Shown here piece by piece: positions 9,318-17,689 of a stretch of DNA of 64,000 nucleotides. This DNA comes from Phenylobacterium hankyongense (GTDB lineage Bacteria; Pseudomonadota; Alphaproteobacteria; Caulobacterales; Caulobacteraceae): the NCBI RefSeq assembly GCF_003254505.1, contig NZ_QFYP01000001.1:542001-606000 (forward strand). The letters run 5' to 3'. A model generated the notes under the pieces. That model saw nothing but the letters and a program-made list of their open reading frames with translations, made no database searches and had not been told where the DNA came from. Within the stretch, counting starts at the first letter, position 1. Every line of letters starts with the position of its first letter. Both the position numbers and the translations under genes were made by a program.

Positions 9318-10010
9318 TCACGGCCGGGCCGCCTCGCCTCCGACCTCGCCCTCGGGACAGGTCAGGCGATAGCCCAGGCCGCGGACGGTCTCGATCCGGT
9401 CGGAGCCGATCTTCTTGCGCACCCGGCCGATGAACACCTCGATGGTGTTGGAATCGCGGTCGAAGTCCTGGTCGTAGAGGTGCTCGACCAGCTCGGTGCG
9501 GCTGATCACCCGGCCCTGATGCATCATCAGGTAGTGCAGCAGCCGGTATTCCAGGGAGGTCAGCCGCAGGGGTTCGCCGTTGACGCTCGCGCGCGCCGCC
9601 CGCGGATCGAGCCGCAGGCCGCCGCAGGACAGGCTGGGCGCGGCGTGGCCGGCGGAGCGCCGCAGCAGGGCGCGCAGGCGGGCCAGCAGCTCCTCGGTGT
9701 GGAAGGGCTTGGTCAGGTAGTCGTCGGCGCCGGCGTCGAAGCCCGCGACCTTCTCGCTCCAGGCGCCGCGGGCGGTGAGGATCAGCACCGGCGTGGCCAT
9801 GTTCTCGCGCCGCCAGCGTTCCAGCACCGAGACCCCGTCCACCTTCGGCAGGCCGAGATCGAGGATCACCGCGTCATAGGGTTCGGTCTCGCCCAGGAAC
9901 TGGGCTTCCTCGCCGTCCGGGGCGTGGTCGACCGCATAGCCGGCGTCACCCAGCGCCAGCTTCAGCTGACGCGAGAGGTCCGGATCGTCTTCAACAAGCA
10001 GGATACGCAC
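9318..10010 (-). CDS. OmpR/PhoP-family response regulator
   Basis: Transcriptional regulator paired with the kinase immediately downstream. The 230-residue protein has a receiver domain (MRILLVEDD, phospho-acceptor in AVILDLGLPKVDG, Lys in DYLTKPFHTEE) and a winged-helix output domain (ending ETVRGLGYRL). It is the middle gene of a PepSY-regulator-kinase operon, starting 26 bp after the PepSY gene. Confidence 0.92.
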   Translation of the reverse strand: MRILLVEDDPDLSRQLKLALGDAGYAVDHAPDGEEAQFLGETEPYDAVILDLGLPKVDGVSVLERWRRENMATPVLILTARGAWSEKVAGFDAGADDYLTKPFHTEELLARLRALLRRSAGHAAPSLSCGGLRLDPRAARASVNGEPLRLTSLEYRLLHYLMMHQGRVISRTELVEHLYDQDFDRDSNTIEVFIGRVRKKIGSDRIETVRGLGYRLTCPEGEVGGEAARP

Positions 10011-10036
10011 GGTCGCGTCCTTTCAACTGCGGCGGC

Positions 10037-10369
10037 TCAGCGGCCTTGCTGCCGGATCTGCTGGCCGCTCACGGCGTCCACGACGAACACGACGACCTGG
10101 CCGGACGGCAGCATCTGCCATTGGACGAAGTAGACGGGTCGGCCGCCGTCCTCGCCCTGAGTGGTGTTCAGGTGCCGCCCCGGCGTGCGCGCCGCGATCA
10201 TCGCCAGAACGCGCGCCAACGGCACTTGGCGCCCGGCCCGCACAGCGTCTCGCGCCTGGTCCTGGTCGCCACGACCTGCGCCCAGCGCAGGCCGGTCATT
10301 ATCCTGCGCGGTCGCCGCCGCAGGAGCGGCGGCCGCCAGCAGGGCGGCGATCACGAGGAAGCGTTTCAT
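10037..10369 (-). CDS. Secreted PepSY-like protein
   Basis: Small periplasmic protein of 110 residues with a signal peptide (MKRFLVIAALLAAAAPAAATA). The C-terminal half reads VYFVQWQMLPSGQVVVFVVDAVSGQQI, matching the PepSY pattern of a strand followed by a VDA.(T/S)G turn. Such proteins are often encoded with PhoPQ-like systems and may modulate the sensor kinase; this role is an inference from position. It is the first gene of the operon. Confidence 0.8.
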   Translation of the reverse strand: MKRFLVIAALLAAAAPAAATAQDNDRPALGAGRGDQDQARDAVRAGRQVPLARVLAMIAARTPGRHLNTTQGEDGGRPVYFVQWQMLPSGQVVVFVVDAVSGQQIRQQGR

Positions 10370-10463
10370 GCTGCCGATCTAAGCGGCCTGGACTGAACCG
10401 GGCCTGAATACGGCGGTTATGCCGGGGCCGGACCGTTCTGTCACGCGGCTCAGACCTGAAGGG

Positions 10464-11426
10464 TCAGTTCCGGCGACGGGGCGTGTAGGGGCGCTTCTGC
10501 CGCCAGGCCTCGGCGAAGGCCTCGAGCTCCGGATCCGGGGTGTCGGGCAAGGTGACCACCAGGCGGGCGAACAGGTCGCCGCGCCGGCCCTGCGTGTCGG
10601 TCAGCCCCCGGCCCTTGAGCCGCAGGCGCGAGCCGGTGTTGGAGCCCTTGGGAACCGTCAGGGTGACCGGGCCCTCGGGGGTCGGGGCCTCGACCTTGCC
10701 GCCCAGCGCCGCGTCGTAGACGGTGACCGGCACGTCCATCACCAGCACCGCGCCTTCCTGGCGGTAGATCGGATGCGGCAGGATGGTGAGTTCGATGAAG
10801 GCGTCGCCGGGGCCGGAACGTCCCGGTTGGCCCTGGCCCTTGAGCCGCAGCGTCTGGCCTTCCTGCGCGCCCTTGGGGATGGTGACGTCGATGGTGCGGC
10901 CGTCGGAGAAGCTGATCCGCTTCTTGCCGCCGCGGATGGCGTCCTCCAGGTCGATCTCCAGACGCGCGCGCACGTCGGCGCCGCGCTGGGAGAAGCCGCC
11001 GAACCCGCCGCCGGCCCCACCGGGGCGCCCGCCCCGGCCGCCGCCGCCGAACATCTCGCCCAGGATGTCGCCCAGGTCGACGCCCTCGAAGCTCTCGCTC
11101 TGGTAGGCGCCACGACGGGCGCCGCCGCCTTCGAAGCCCGGACCGCCGCCGGGATTCGCGCCCCACGGCCCCTGGCCGCCGGAGAAGCCGCGGGCAGTCT
11201 CGCGGCCATCGGCGTCGATCTCGCCGGCGTCGAACTTCTTGCGCTTGGCGACGTCGCCCAGGATGTCGAACGCGGCGCTGACGCGCTTGAACCGCTCCTC
11301 GGCTTCCTTGTTGTTCGGATTGGTGTCGGGATGGTTCTGCTTGGCGAGTTTGCGGAACGCCTTGCGGATCTCGTCGGCGCTCGCACCGCGCGAGACGCCC
11401 AGCTCCTGATAGGGGTCGCGCGCCAA
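10464..11426 (-). CDS. DnaJ C-terminal domain chaperone (CbpA-like)
   Basis: Co-chaperone that stimulates an Hsp70 ATPase. The 320-residue protein has an N-terminal J domain (residues 1-68) with the HPD motif in KQNHPDTNPN, a Gly/Arg-rich linker (about 80-150, GGGGRGGRPGGAGGGFGG region), and two beta-sandwich substrate-binding domains. The Cys-rich zinc finger of true DnaJ is absent, so this is CbpA-like. It is a single gene, with its own upstream gap of about 100 bp to the hydrolase gene. Confidence 0.9.
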   Translation of the reverse strand: MARDPYQELGVSRGASADEIRKAFRKLAKQNHPDTNPNNKEAEERFKRVSAAFDILGDVAKRKKFDAGEIDADGRETARGFSGGQGPWGANPGGGPGFEGGGARRGAYQSESFEGVDLGDILGEMFGGGGRGGRPGGAGGGFGGFSQRGADVRARLEIDLEDAIRGGKKRISFSDGRTIDVTIPKGAQEGQTLRLKGQGQPGRSGPGDAFIELTILPHPIYRQEGAVLVMDVPVTVYDAALGGKVEAPTPEGPVTLTVPKGSNTGSRLRLKGRGLTDTQGRRGDLFARLVVTLPDTPDPELEAFAEAWRQKRPYTPRRRN

Positions 11427-11526
11427 GACCTCAGCCCTCTAAGAAATACCGTCCAAGCTTGGTCTTCTAGATTGGTCCGGCCGGACTTGCACGCAAGGGC
11501 GAGTGTGGCAGATTTGCAACAACAGA

Positions 11527-12759
11527 TCAGGCGAACGGCCGCGGTTCGCTGCGCGGCCGGACGGCGTCGGCGTCGGACGAGGCCGCCGCAGCGGCTCCGG
11601 CGCCCTGGACGGCGTCGGCCGAGCGCGCCCCCTGGCTGAAGACCTCGTCGGCGAAGGCGGCGATGGCGGTGTTGTACTCCTCCGCCAGCTCCATCGGCCC
11701 CATGTGGCCGGCGTCCTGCACCGGGTGCGGGCGGGCCTGCGGCAGCTTCCAGGCGATCACCTCGCCGGCCGACGGCACGGTGACCAGGTCGCGGCCGCCG
11801 ATGAACACCAGCGCCGGAACCCGCATGGCCGGCAAGTCGTCCGCCACGCCCCACGCCATCATCGCCAGGTTGCCCTTGGCCTGCACGGCCGGCGAATTGC
11901 GGGTGGCGTCCAGCGCCACCTGGTTGAGCTGCGCCTTGGTCGGCCGGGTCCCGAACCCGCCGATCCGCATGCCAAGGTGGGTCGCGCCCGACAGATAGCT
12001 CTGCCAGTTCATCGCCCAGACCAGCGGCTGCAGCCAGATGTCCAGGCGCATCAGCGGCTTCAACACCGGCTCCATGGCGTGCAGCGCCTCGCCCAGGATC
12101 GTGGTGCGCGCCGGATCGACGGAGGTGGTGTTCTCCAGGACGATGCCGGCGACCTGCTGTCCGAGCATCTCCGGATAGCGGCGGCAGAAGGTGAGCACGG
12201 TCATGCCGCCGATCGAATGCCCCACCAGGATCACCCTGCGCCGTCCGGCGCGGTTCACCACGGTCAGCAGGTGGTCGGCGAAGCGGTCGAGGCTGTAGTG
12301 GCCATCCCGCGGCTGGGTCGACTTGCCGAGCCCGGCGAGGTCGTAGACCACCACCTGGAAGCGCTTGGCGAGCGCGCGGCGGGCCTCCCACCACGTCCCG
12401 GATTCCATGGCCCAGCCATGCACGAAGACCAGCACGGGCGCGTCCTGCGGACCGTCGGCCTCGAGATGCAGCACGGCGCCGTCGGCGGTCTCCACCGAGA
12501 CGCCGGCCTCGTGCTCGAAGCGGGCCTGGTCGTCGCCGCGACGACCCAGCAGCAGCGCCATCGGCAGGCGGCCGAGCAGGGACCAGGCGATCAGCGCCCC
12601 GCCGGTCCACAGCCGCCAGTCCTGGGCGTCGAGGCGTTCGCCGGGCAAGGGCTGAAGGATCTCGTGCAGCCGCCACCACGACCAGGCGAGGTAGCCTCCG
12701 GCGGCGAGCAGGGCGAGCGAAATGAGCGCGAACAGGCGCTGGATGAGGGCAAGCAGCAT
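11527..12759 (-). CDS. Membrane-anchored alpha/beta hydrolase
   Basis: Serine hydrolase of unknown substrate. The 410-residue protein has an N-terminal membrane helix (about residues 5-30). The alpha/beta-hydrolase fold has an oxyanion motif VFVHGWAMESG, a nucleophile elbow GHSIGG, and a late His in DAGHMGPMELAEE. A low-complexity Ala/Ser tail ends the protein. A strong GGAGG lies before the ATG at 12759. The substrate cannot be told from the sequence; lipase, esterase or haloperoxidase-like activity are all possible. Confidence 0.85.
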   Translation of the reverse strand: MLLALIQRLFALISLALLAAGGYLAWSWWRLHEILQPLPGERLDAQDWRLWTGGALIAWSLLGRLPMALLLGRRGDDQARFEHEAGVSVETADGAVLHLEADGPQDAPVLVFVHGWAMESGTWWEARRALAKRFQVVVYDLAGLGKSTQPRDGHYSLDRFADHLLTVVNRAGRRRVILVGHSIGGMTVLTFCRRYPEMLGQQVAGIVLENTTSVDPARTTILGEALHAMEPVLKPLMRLDIWLQPLVWAMNWQSYLSGATHLGMRIGGFGTRPTKAQLNQVALDATRNSPAVQAKGNLAMMAWGVADDLPAMRVPALVFIGGRDLVTVPSAGEVIAWKLPQARPHPVQDAGHMGPMELAEEYNTAIAAFADEVFSQGARSADAVQGAGAAAAASSDADAVRPRSEPRPFA

Positions 12760-12812
12760 GACAGACCTCCGACCGATGTTCGGGGAAGCCGGAAATGCCG
12801 GCGAATGTTCCG

Positions 12813-13286
12813 TTAGTCGCGGCCGCGTTCGTCGATCAGGTCCCAGGCGGCGAATTCCAGGGCGTCTTCAGCTTCGGCCAGCACGTCTTCGCTGACTGTC
12901 TGGCCGCGGACCGATACGCCCGCGCGGTGCACGCTCTCCGGGTCGCCGGAGACCAGCGGGTGCCACTCCGCCAGGTCCCGCCCCTCGTGCAGCCGGCGGT
13001 AGGCGCAGCTCTTCGGCATCCAGGGCAGGGCCTCGATGTTGCCGGGGGTGAGCTTGACGCAGTCGGGCACCTGGGCCCGGCGGTTGGCGTAGTCGGTGCA
13101 GGTGCAGGCGGTCGGATCGAACAGCTTGCAGTGCACCCGGGTCGGGATGACCTCGCCGGAGTCCTCGTCCTCGAACCGCACCAGGCAGCACAGGCCGCAG
13201 CCGTCGCACAGGCTCTCCCACTCGCGCGCAGTCATCTGCTCGAGGGTCTTCCTGCGCCAGAAGGGTTCGCCAGCCATGCGCGGCAT
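12813..13286 (-). CDS. YcgN-family cysteine-cluster protein
   Basis: A 157-residue cytosolic protein with the Cys pattern of the YcgN/YkgJ group: [13 protein letters not shown] near residue 30, then [14 protein letters not shown], then PDCVKL and PKSCAYR. The clustered Cys residues probably bind a metal or an iron-sulfur cluster; the function of the family is unknown. It is divergent from the ABC-F gene, with a 97-bp shared upstream region. ATG at 13286 is used; an internal ATG nine bases later is possible. Confidence 0.88.
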   Translation of the reverse strand: MPRMAGEPFWRRKTLEQMTAREWESLCDGCGLCCLVRFEDEDSGEVIPTRVHCKLFDPTACTCTDYANRRAQVPDCVKLTPGNIEALPWMPKSCAYRRLHEGRDLAEWHPLVSGDPESVHRAGVSVRGQTVSEDVLAEAEDALEFAAWDLIDERGRD

Positions 13287-13383
13287 CTAGACCCGCAGCG
13301 CCCCCGACCCAAGGGGCCGCGGCGATTTGTGATCGCGCACGCGGCCTTGCGCCCGGCGCGGGACCCTATATCTCACCCCGCCC

Positions 13384-15186
13384 ATGAGACCCCCCATCCT
13401 CGCGCTGAAGGACGTCCGCCTCGCCGACGGTCCGCTGATGCTGTTCGACGGCGTCGACCTGGCGCTGGATGCGCGGGTCCGCGCCTGCCTCGTCGGCCGC
13501 AACGGCGCCGGCAAGTCCACCCTGCTGCGCATCCTGGCCGGCCGGATCGAGCCGGACGACGGCGAGCGCACGGTGACGCCGGGCACGCGCATCGCCTTCG
13601 TCCCCCAGGAGCCGGAGATCGTCGGCGAGACGCTGCTCGACTACGCCACCGCCGGCGGCGCGCAACCGCACGAGGCCGAAGCGGCGCTGACCACCTTCGA
13701 CCTCGACCCCGGCAAGAGCGCCCAGGGCCTCTCCGGCGGGGAGATCCGCCGCGCCGCGCTGGCCCGCGCCTTCGCCGAGGACCCCGACGTCCTGCTGCTC
13801 GACGAGCCCACCAACCACCTGGACATCCTGGCGATCGAAACCCTGGAGGGCGAGCTGGCCTCCAGCCGCGCCGCCGCGCTGATCGTCAGCCACGACCGCG
13901 CCTTCCTGGAGCGGGTGACCCGCCGTTCCTTCTGGCTGGAGTACCGCCAGGTCCGCCGGCTCGACGAGGGCTTCGCCGCCTTCGACGCCTGGGCCGAGAA
14001 GGTCGAGGCGCAGGAAGCCGAGGAAGCCCGCCGCCTCGACCGCGCCCTGCAGCGCGAACAGCACTGGCTGGCCCGCGGCGTCACCGGACGGCGGGCCCGC
14101 AACGAAGGCCGCCGGCGGCGGCTCGACGCCATGCGCCAGGCCAAGGCCGACCGGCTGAAGGACGGCCGCGCCGAGCTGAACATGGGCATCGCCAGCTCCG
14201 GGGTGTCCGGCCGCCGGGTGGTCGACGCCAAGAACCTCTCCAAGGCGTTCGGCGAGCGGGTGCTGCTGAAGGGCTTCTCGACCCGCATCCTGCGCGGCGA
14301 CCGGGTGGCGGTGGTCGGCCCGAACGGGGCGGGCAAGACCACGCTGGTGAAGATCCTGCTGGGCGAGATCGCCCCCGACGCCGGCGAGGTGAAGCTCGGC
14401 ACCAACCTGGAGGTCGCCTACATCGACCAGGCCCGGGCGGCGGTGTCCGGCGACGCCACGCTCCGCGAGATCCTGACCCCGCTCGGCGGCGACCAGGTGC
14501 TGGTGCGCGGCGAGCCGCGGCACGTGGTCTCCTACGCCAAGGACTTCCTGTTCAAGGAGAGCCAGCTGCGCCAGCCGGTCCGCAGCCTGTCCGGCGGCGA
14601 GCGCAACCGCCTGCTGCTGGCCCGCGCGCTGGCGACGCCGGCCAACGTCATGGTGCTGGACGAGCCCACCAACGACCTCGACATGGACACCCTGGACCTC
14701 CTGGAGGACCTGCTGGCCGACTACGAGGGCACGCTGATCCTGGTCAGCCACGACCGCGACTTCATCGACCGGCTGGCCACCTCGACCATCGGGCTCGACG
14801 GGACCGGGCGCGCCGTGGAGACGCCGGGCGGCTGGCAGGACTTCATCTCCCAGAACCCCGGCTTCTTCGGCCGGATCGCCCCCGCGGCGCCGGCCAAGGC
14901 CGCGCCCCCCGCGGCGTCCCCGCGAACCCCGCCCGCCCGCGCGGCCAAGCTCTCCTTCAAGGACCAGCACCGACTGGGCGAGTTGGAGCGGCTGGTCGCC
15001 GACCTCCCGGCGAAGATCGCCGCCCTGGAGGCGGAGCTGGGCGATCCGGGCCTCTATGCCCGCGACCGGACGGCCTTCGACCGGATCAGCCGCACGCTCG
15101 ACGCGGCCCGCGCCCAGCTTTCGGCGGCCGAGGAGGAATGGCTGGCGCTGGAAGAACGGCGTGAGGCGCTGGAGACCGGCCGCTGA
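13384..15186 (+). CDS. uup: ABC-F family ATPase (Uup-like)
   Basis: Soluble duplicated ATPase of the ABC-F family, acting on ribosomes or nucleic acid rather than transport. The 600-residue protein has two ABC domains. The first has GRNGAGKST, LSGGEIRR and LLLDEPTNHLD; the second has GPNGAGKTT, LSGGERNR and MVLDEPTNDLD. A basic linker separates them (about residues 228-270). A proline/alanine-rich hinge leads to a C-terminal coiled coil (about 525-600), which is typical of Uup. No membrane segments are present. The Uup name rests on the C-terminal coiled coil. Confidence 0.9.
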   Translation: MRPPILALKDVRLADGPLMLFDGVDLALDARVRACLVGRNGAGKSTLLRILAGRIEPDDGERTVTPGTRIAFVPQEPEIVGETLLDYATAGGAQPHEAEAALTTFDLDPGKSAQGLSGGEIRRAALARAFAEDPDVLLLDEPTNHLDILAIETLEGELASSRAAALIVSHDRAFLERVTRRSFWLEYRQVRRLDEGFAAFDAWAEKVEAQEAEEARRLDRALQREQHWLARGVTGRRARNEGRRRRLDAMRQAKADRLKDGRAELNMGIASSGVSGRRVVDAKNLSKAFGERVLLKGFSTRILRGDRVAVVGPNGAGKTTLVKILLGEIAPDAGEVKLGTNLEVAYIDQARAAVSGDATLREILTPLGGDQVLVRGEPRHVVSYAKDFLFKESQLRQPVRSLSGGERNRLLLARALATPANVMVLDEPTNDLDMDTLDLLEDLLADYEGTLILVSHDRDFIDRLATSTIGLDGTGRAVETPGGWQDFISQNPGFFGRIAPAAPAKAAPPAASPRTPPARAAKLSFKDQHRLGELERLVADLPAKIAALEAELGDPGLYARDRTAFDRISRTLDAARAQLSAAEEEWLALEERREALETGR

Positions 15187-15205
15187 GGCCGTGGCCCCGC
15201 TTTCC

Positions 15206-15289
15206 TGTGGATACCCGGACGCATTGATTCCACAGCCGAATCCGGCTGCGGACCCAGCTTGTTAACACTTTATTCACAGAGTCTTGACG
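15206..15289 (+). promoter_or_regulatory. Upstream region with DnaA-like, CtrA-like and GANTC sites and a TTGACG element
   Basis: Within 85 bp lie a DnaA-like box in reverse (TGTGGATAC, 15206-15214, one mismatch), a GANTC site (GATTC, 15226-15230), a CtrA-like site TTAA-N7-TTCA (15262-15276, one mismatch), and an exact DnaA box TTATTCACA (15270-15278) overlapping it. A possible -35 element TTGACG follows at 15284-15289; no convincing -10 element was found. The region lies just before the candidate RNA gene and is AT-rich compared with its neighbours. Binding is inferred from sequence only. Confidence 0.45.
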
Positions 15290-15299
15290 GCTTCCCCAC

Positions 15300-15595
15300 A
15301 TCGGGGCGAAGCGCGGCGCTTGCCCAATAGCGGGTTCGGTAGCAACGTCAAGGGGCCGAGAGGGACTGCGGCGCGGAGCGGAACGGGAAACCGGAAAGTT
15401 CAAGCGGGCAGGAGGCTCTCCGAAGCACGGAACCGGGGCGACCCGGAACTCGCTTCAGAGACGCACCGGACGCGATGGAAAACCAGCGGGGCGACCCGTG
15501 AACCGAAGTCGCGAACGACCTTGAAGGCACAGATCCCCCAACGGATCTGGATAAAGAGGGCGACGCCCCGGGCGACCGGAGCGCCGCCCTCTTGC
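15300..15595 (+). ncRNA. Candidate structured non-coding RNA rich in GNRA hairpins
   Basis: No credible protein gene fills 15187-15660. Instead there is a purine-rich stretch with regular hairpins: CGG-GAAA-CCG (15384-15393), CCGGG-GCGA-CCCGG (15433-15446), CGGG-GCGA-CCCG (15487-15498) and a 7-bp stem CAGATCC/GGATCTG (15530-15549). It ends in a long terminator hairpin that itself carries a GCGA-capped stem. Three of the four tetraloop hairpins use the same GCGA loop, and A-rich single-stranded linkers separate them. I could not match it to tmRNA, RNase P RNA, SRP RNA or 6S RNA by their conserved motifs. The 5' end is a guess. Confidence 0.5.
15555..15595 (+). terminator. Terminator hairpin of the candidate RNA
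   Basis: The stem AGAGGGCG (15555-15562) pairs with CGCCCTCT (15585-15592). Inside it lie CGC/GCG pairs and an inner CCGG-GCGA-CCGG hairpin (15568-15579). The T-rich tail is short (TTGCT). It lies between the candidate RNA and the ABC importer genes. Confidence 0.55.
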
Positions 15596-15660
15596 TATGG
15601 GCGCCTTCCAACCGCGAGCGTAGCGCCCTACCCTCGCGCCGCCTGATCCCGGGGGTGTCC

Positions 15661-16659
15661 ATGAAAGCCTTGCGTCCCGTCCTCCTCGCGCTCGCCGCCC
15701 TGGTGGCCGCCTGTTCGCCGGTCAAGAAAGAGGCCGCGCCTGCGCCGGGCCAGCCCACCGAGATCCGCTTCGCCACCGACTGGCGCGCCCAGGCCGAACA
15801 CGGCGGCTTCTACGAAGCGCTGGCGACCGGCGAATACGCCAGGCGCGGCCTGAACGTGCGGATCATCCAGGGCGGCCCGGGCGTGAACGTGCCGCAGCTG
15901 CTGGCCGCCGGCGCGGTCGAGATGGGCATGGGCTCCAACAGCTTCATCGTCACCAACCTCGCCCAGGAGAAGGTCCCCGTGAAAGCGGTGGCGGCGGTTT
16001 TCCAGAAGGACCCGCAGGTGCTGATCGCCCACCCGGACCAGGGGATCGAGACGCTCGCCGACCTGAAGGGTCACCCGATCCTGCTGTCCGACGCCTCGGT
16101 CACCGCCTTCTGGGTGTGGCTGCGGTCCAAGTACGGCTTCACCGACGACCAGATCCGCAAGTACACCTTCAACTCCGCGCCCTTCCTGGCCGACAAGCGC
16201 GTCGCCCAGCAGGGCTACGTCACCTCCGAGCCCTACACGATCGAGAAGCAGGCGGGGCTGAAGCCCAAGGTCTTCCTGCTCGCCGACCAGGGCTACCCCG
16301 GCTACGCCACCATGGTGCTGGCGCCCGACAGCCTGATCGCGAAGAACCCCGCCGCCGTGAAGGCCTTCGTCGAGGCCACCGCCAAGGGCTGGCGCGACTA
16401 CCTCTACGGCGATCCCGCGCCCGCCGACGCCCTGATCCGCAAGGACAATCCGGAGATGACGCCGGACATCCTCCAGCAGGCCCGCGAGAAGATGAAGGCC
16501 TACGGCATCGTCGACAGCGGCGACGCCAGGACGCTCGGCATCGGCGCCATGACCGACGCCCGCTGGAAGACCTTCTTCGACATGGCCGCCGGCCAGGGCG
16601 TCTATCCGAAGACCCTCGACTACAAGACCGCCTACACCCTGCAGTTCGTGGGCAAGTGA
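15661..16659 (+). CDS. ABC-importer substrate-binding lipoprotein (NMT1/SsuA/ThiY-like)
   Basis: Periplasmic binding protein that delivers a small solute to the permease encoded downstream. The 332-residue protein has a lipoprotein signal with Cys18 (LVAACSP). The NMT1-type fold follows (FATDWRAQAEHGGFYEALATGEY, RGLNVRIIQGG, LLAAGAVEMGMGSN, then VLAPDSLIAKNPAAVKAFVEA). The GGFYEAL region resembles binding proteins for pyrimidine/thiamine precursors, riboflavin and sulfonates, so the substrate stays open. The ATG at 15661 follows a G-rich ribosome-binding site. A palindromic repeat element separates it from the ATPase gene. Confidence 0.85.
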   Translation: MKALRPVLLALAALVAACSPVKKEAAPAPGQPTEIRFATDWRAQAEHGGFYEALATGEYARRGLNVRIIQGGPGVNVPQLLAAGAVEMGMGSNSFIVTNLAQEKVPVKAVAAVFQKDPQVLIAHPDQGIETLADLKGHPILLSDASVTAFWVWLRSKYGFTDDQIRKYTFNSAPFLADKRVAQQGYVTSEPYTIEKQAGLKPKVFLLADQGYPGYATMVLAPDSLIAKNPAAVKAFVEATAKGWRDYLYGDPAPADALIRKDNPEMTPDILQQAREKMKAYGIVDSGDARTLGIGAMTDARWKTFFDMAAGQGVYPKTLDYKTAYTLQFVGK

Positions 16660-16672
16660 CTTCTCTTCCGCC

Positions 16673-16940
16673 CCCGTTTACGGGGGAGGGGGACCGCCCG
16701 CAGGGCGGTGGAGGGGGCGGCCGCGGCACGACGATGCGTTCATCGATCCTGACGCTGAAGCGAGCAAAGTCTCTCCGTCGCGCCATGACGGAGCCGGAAG
16801 TGATGCTGTGGTCGCGACTGCGCCGCCGCCTCCCCGAGGCGCCGGCATTCCGCCGGCCGAAGTCAGCACCGCCTGCGCTTGACGCCGCCCCCTCCACCGC
16901 CTTCGGCGATCCCCCTCCCCCGTCGTCTTCGCGACAGGGG
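16673..16940. repeat. GC-rich inverted-repeat element enclosing a DUF559 relic
   Basis: Two arms of about 45 bases face each other. The left arm (about 16679-16722) reads GGGGGAGGGGGACCGCC then GGGCGGTGGAGGGGGCGG. The right arm (about 16885-16926) is its near reverse complement, with CGCCCCCTCCACCGCC and GATCCCCCTCCCCCG. The interior holds the start of a DUF559-type reading frame. Related arms recur at 22787-22978 and 32974-33170. Here the element sits inside an ABC-importer operon, between the binding-protein and ATPase genes, without breaking a gene. Confidence 0.7.
16734..16877 (+). pseudogene. Relic of a DUF559 (endonuclease-like) gene
   Basis: The translation from the ATG at 16734 runs RAKSLRRAMTEPEVMLWSRL then RRRLPEAPAFRRPKSA. 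It matches the N-terminal pattern of DUF559 proteins (R-LR---T-AE--LW--LR-R-----FRRQ). After FRR the family's IGPYVLDF-type core is lost and the frame runs into the right repeat arm. DUF559 domains have a VSR/restriction-endonuclease-like fold. The relic keeps about 45 residues of roughly 115, so it is not functional. Confidence 0.65.
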
Positions 16941-16948
16941 AGGAAGAA

Positions 16949-17689
16949 TTGACCGTCGCCGCGCTGGATGGGGTCGAGGTCGACTATGCGGCCCGCGGCA
17001 GGGCGCTGGGGCCGTTCAGCCTGAGCCTGGCGCAGGGGGAGATCGTCGCCCTGGTGGGGCCGTCGGGCTGCGGCAAGTCGACGGCGCTGCGGCTGCTGGC
17101 CGGGCTGGAGGCGCCGACGCGCGGCGAGGTCCGCCGCACGCCGGGCCGCGGCGAGACGGCGGTGGTGTTCCAGGCGCCGACGCTGGCGCCCTGGCTGTCG
17201 GCCCGCGCCAACGCCGCCCTGCCGCTGGAACTGGCGGGCGTGGCCGGCGAAACCGCCCGCGAGCGAGCCGCCGAAGCGCTGGATCGCGTCGGCCTGGGCG
17301 GGGCGGAGGACGCCCGCCCCGCCCAGCTCTCCGGCGGCATGGCCATGCGGGTCTCCCTGGCCCGCGCCCTGGTCACCGGGCCGAAGCTGCTGCTGCTGGA
17401 CGAGCCCTTCGCGGCCCTGGACGAGATCACCCGGCGCGCGCTCGCCGACGACGTGCTGGCGCTGTGGGCGACCACGAAACCGGCGATCGTCTTCGTCACC
17501 CACAATGTCGAGGAGGCCGTCTACATGGCCGCCCGCGTGGTGGTGATGACCCCCGGCCCGGGCCGCGCCGCCGGCGAGGGGGCGGTGGACGGCCCCCTCC
17601 CTCGCCCGGCCGGTTTCCGCACGACGCCGCAGTTCCGCCAGACCGTCGAGGCCGTCTCCGACCTGCTGGCGGCGGGCGGCGCCCGATGA
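16949..17689 (+). CDS. ABC-importer ATP-binding protein (SsuB/TauB-like)
   Basis: ATPase that drives uptake with the permease encoded next to it. The 246-residue protein has Walker A GPSGCGKST, a Q-loop in VVFQAPTLAPWL, signature LSGGMAMR, Walker B LLLLDEPFAALDE and switch His in VTHNVEEAV, as in nitrate/sulfonate/taurine-type importers. The start is a TTG at 16949 preceded by GGGGAGGAA. It overlaps the permease gene by four bases (ATGA). Confidence 0.9.
   Translation: MTVAALDGVEVDYAARGRALGPFSLSLAQGEIVALVGPSGCGKSTALRLLAGLEAPTRGEVRRTPGRGETAVVFQAPTLAPWLSARANAALPLELAGVAGETARERAAEALDRVGLGGAEDARPAQLSGGMAMRVSLARALVTGPKLLLLDEPFAALDEITRRALADDVLALWATTKPAIVFVTHNVEEAVYMAARVVVMTPGPGRAAGEGAVDGPLPRPAGFRTTPQFRQTVEAVSDLLAAGGAR

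Noticed and set aside
7187-9433. Very long plus-strand open frame opposite the sensor kinase
   Set aside because: It mirrors the kinase gene and the regulator end, with no recognisable domain.
15300-15595. tmRNA, RNase P RNA, SRP RNA or 6S RNA
   Set aside because: No tag reading frame ending in AVAA, no GAGGAAAGTCC motif, no SRP tetraloop-region motif and no clear 6S bubble.
15187-15660. Chromosome origin because of DnaA boxes
   Set aside because: Only one exact DnaA box and two weak ones, no AT-rich unwinding region and no origin-linked genes nearby.
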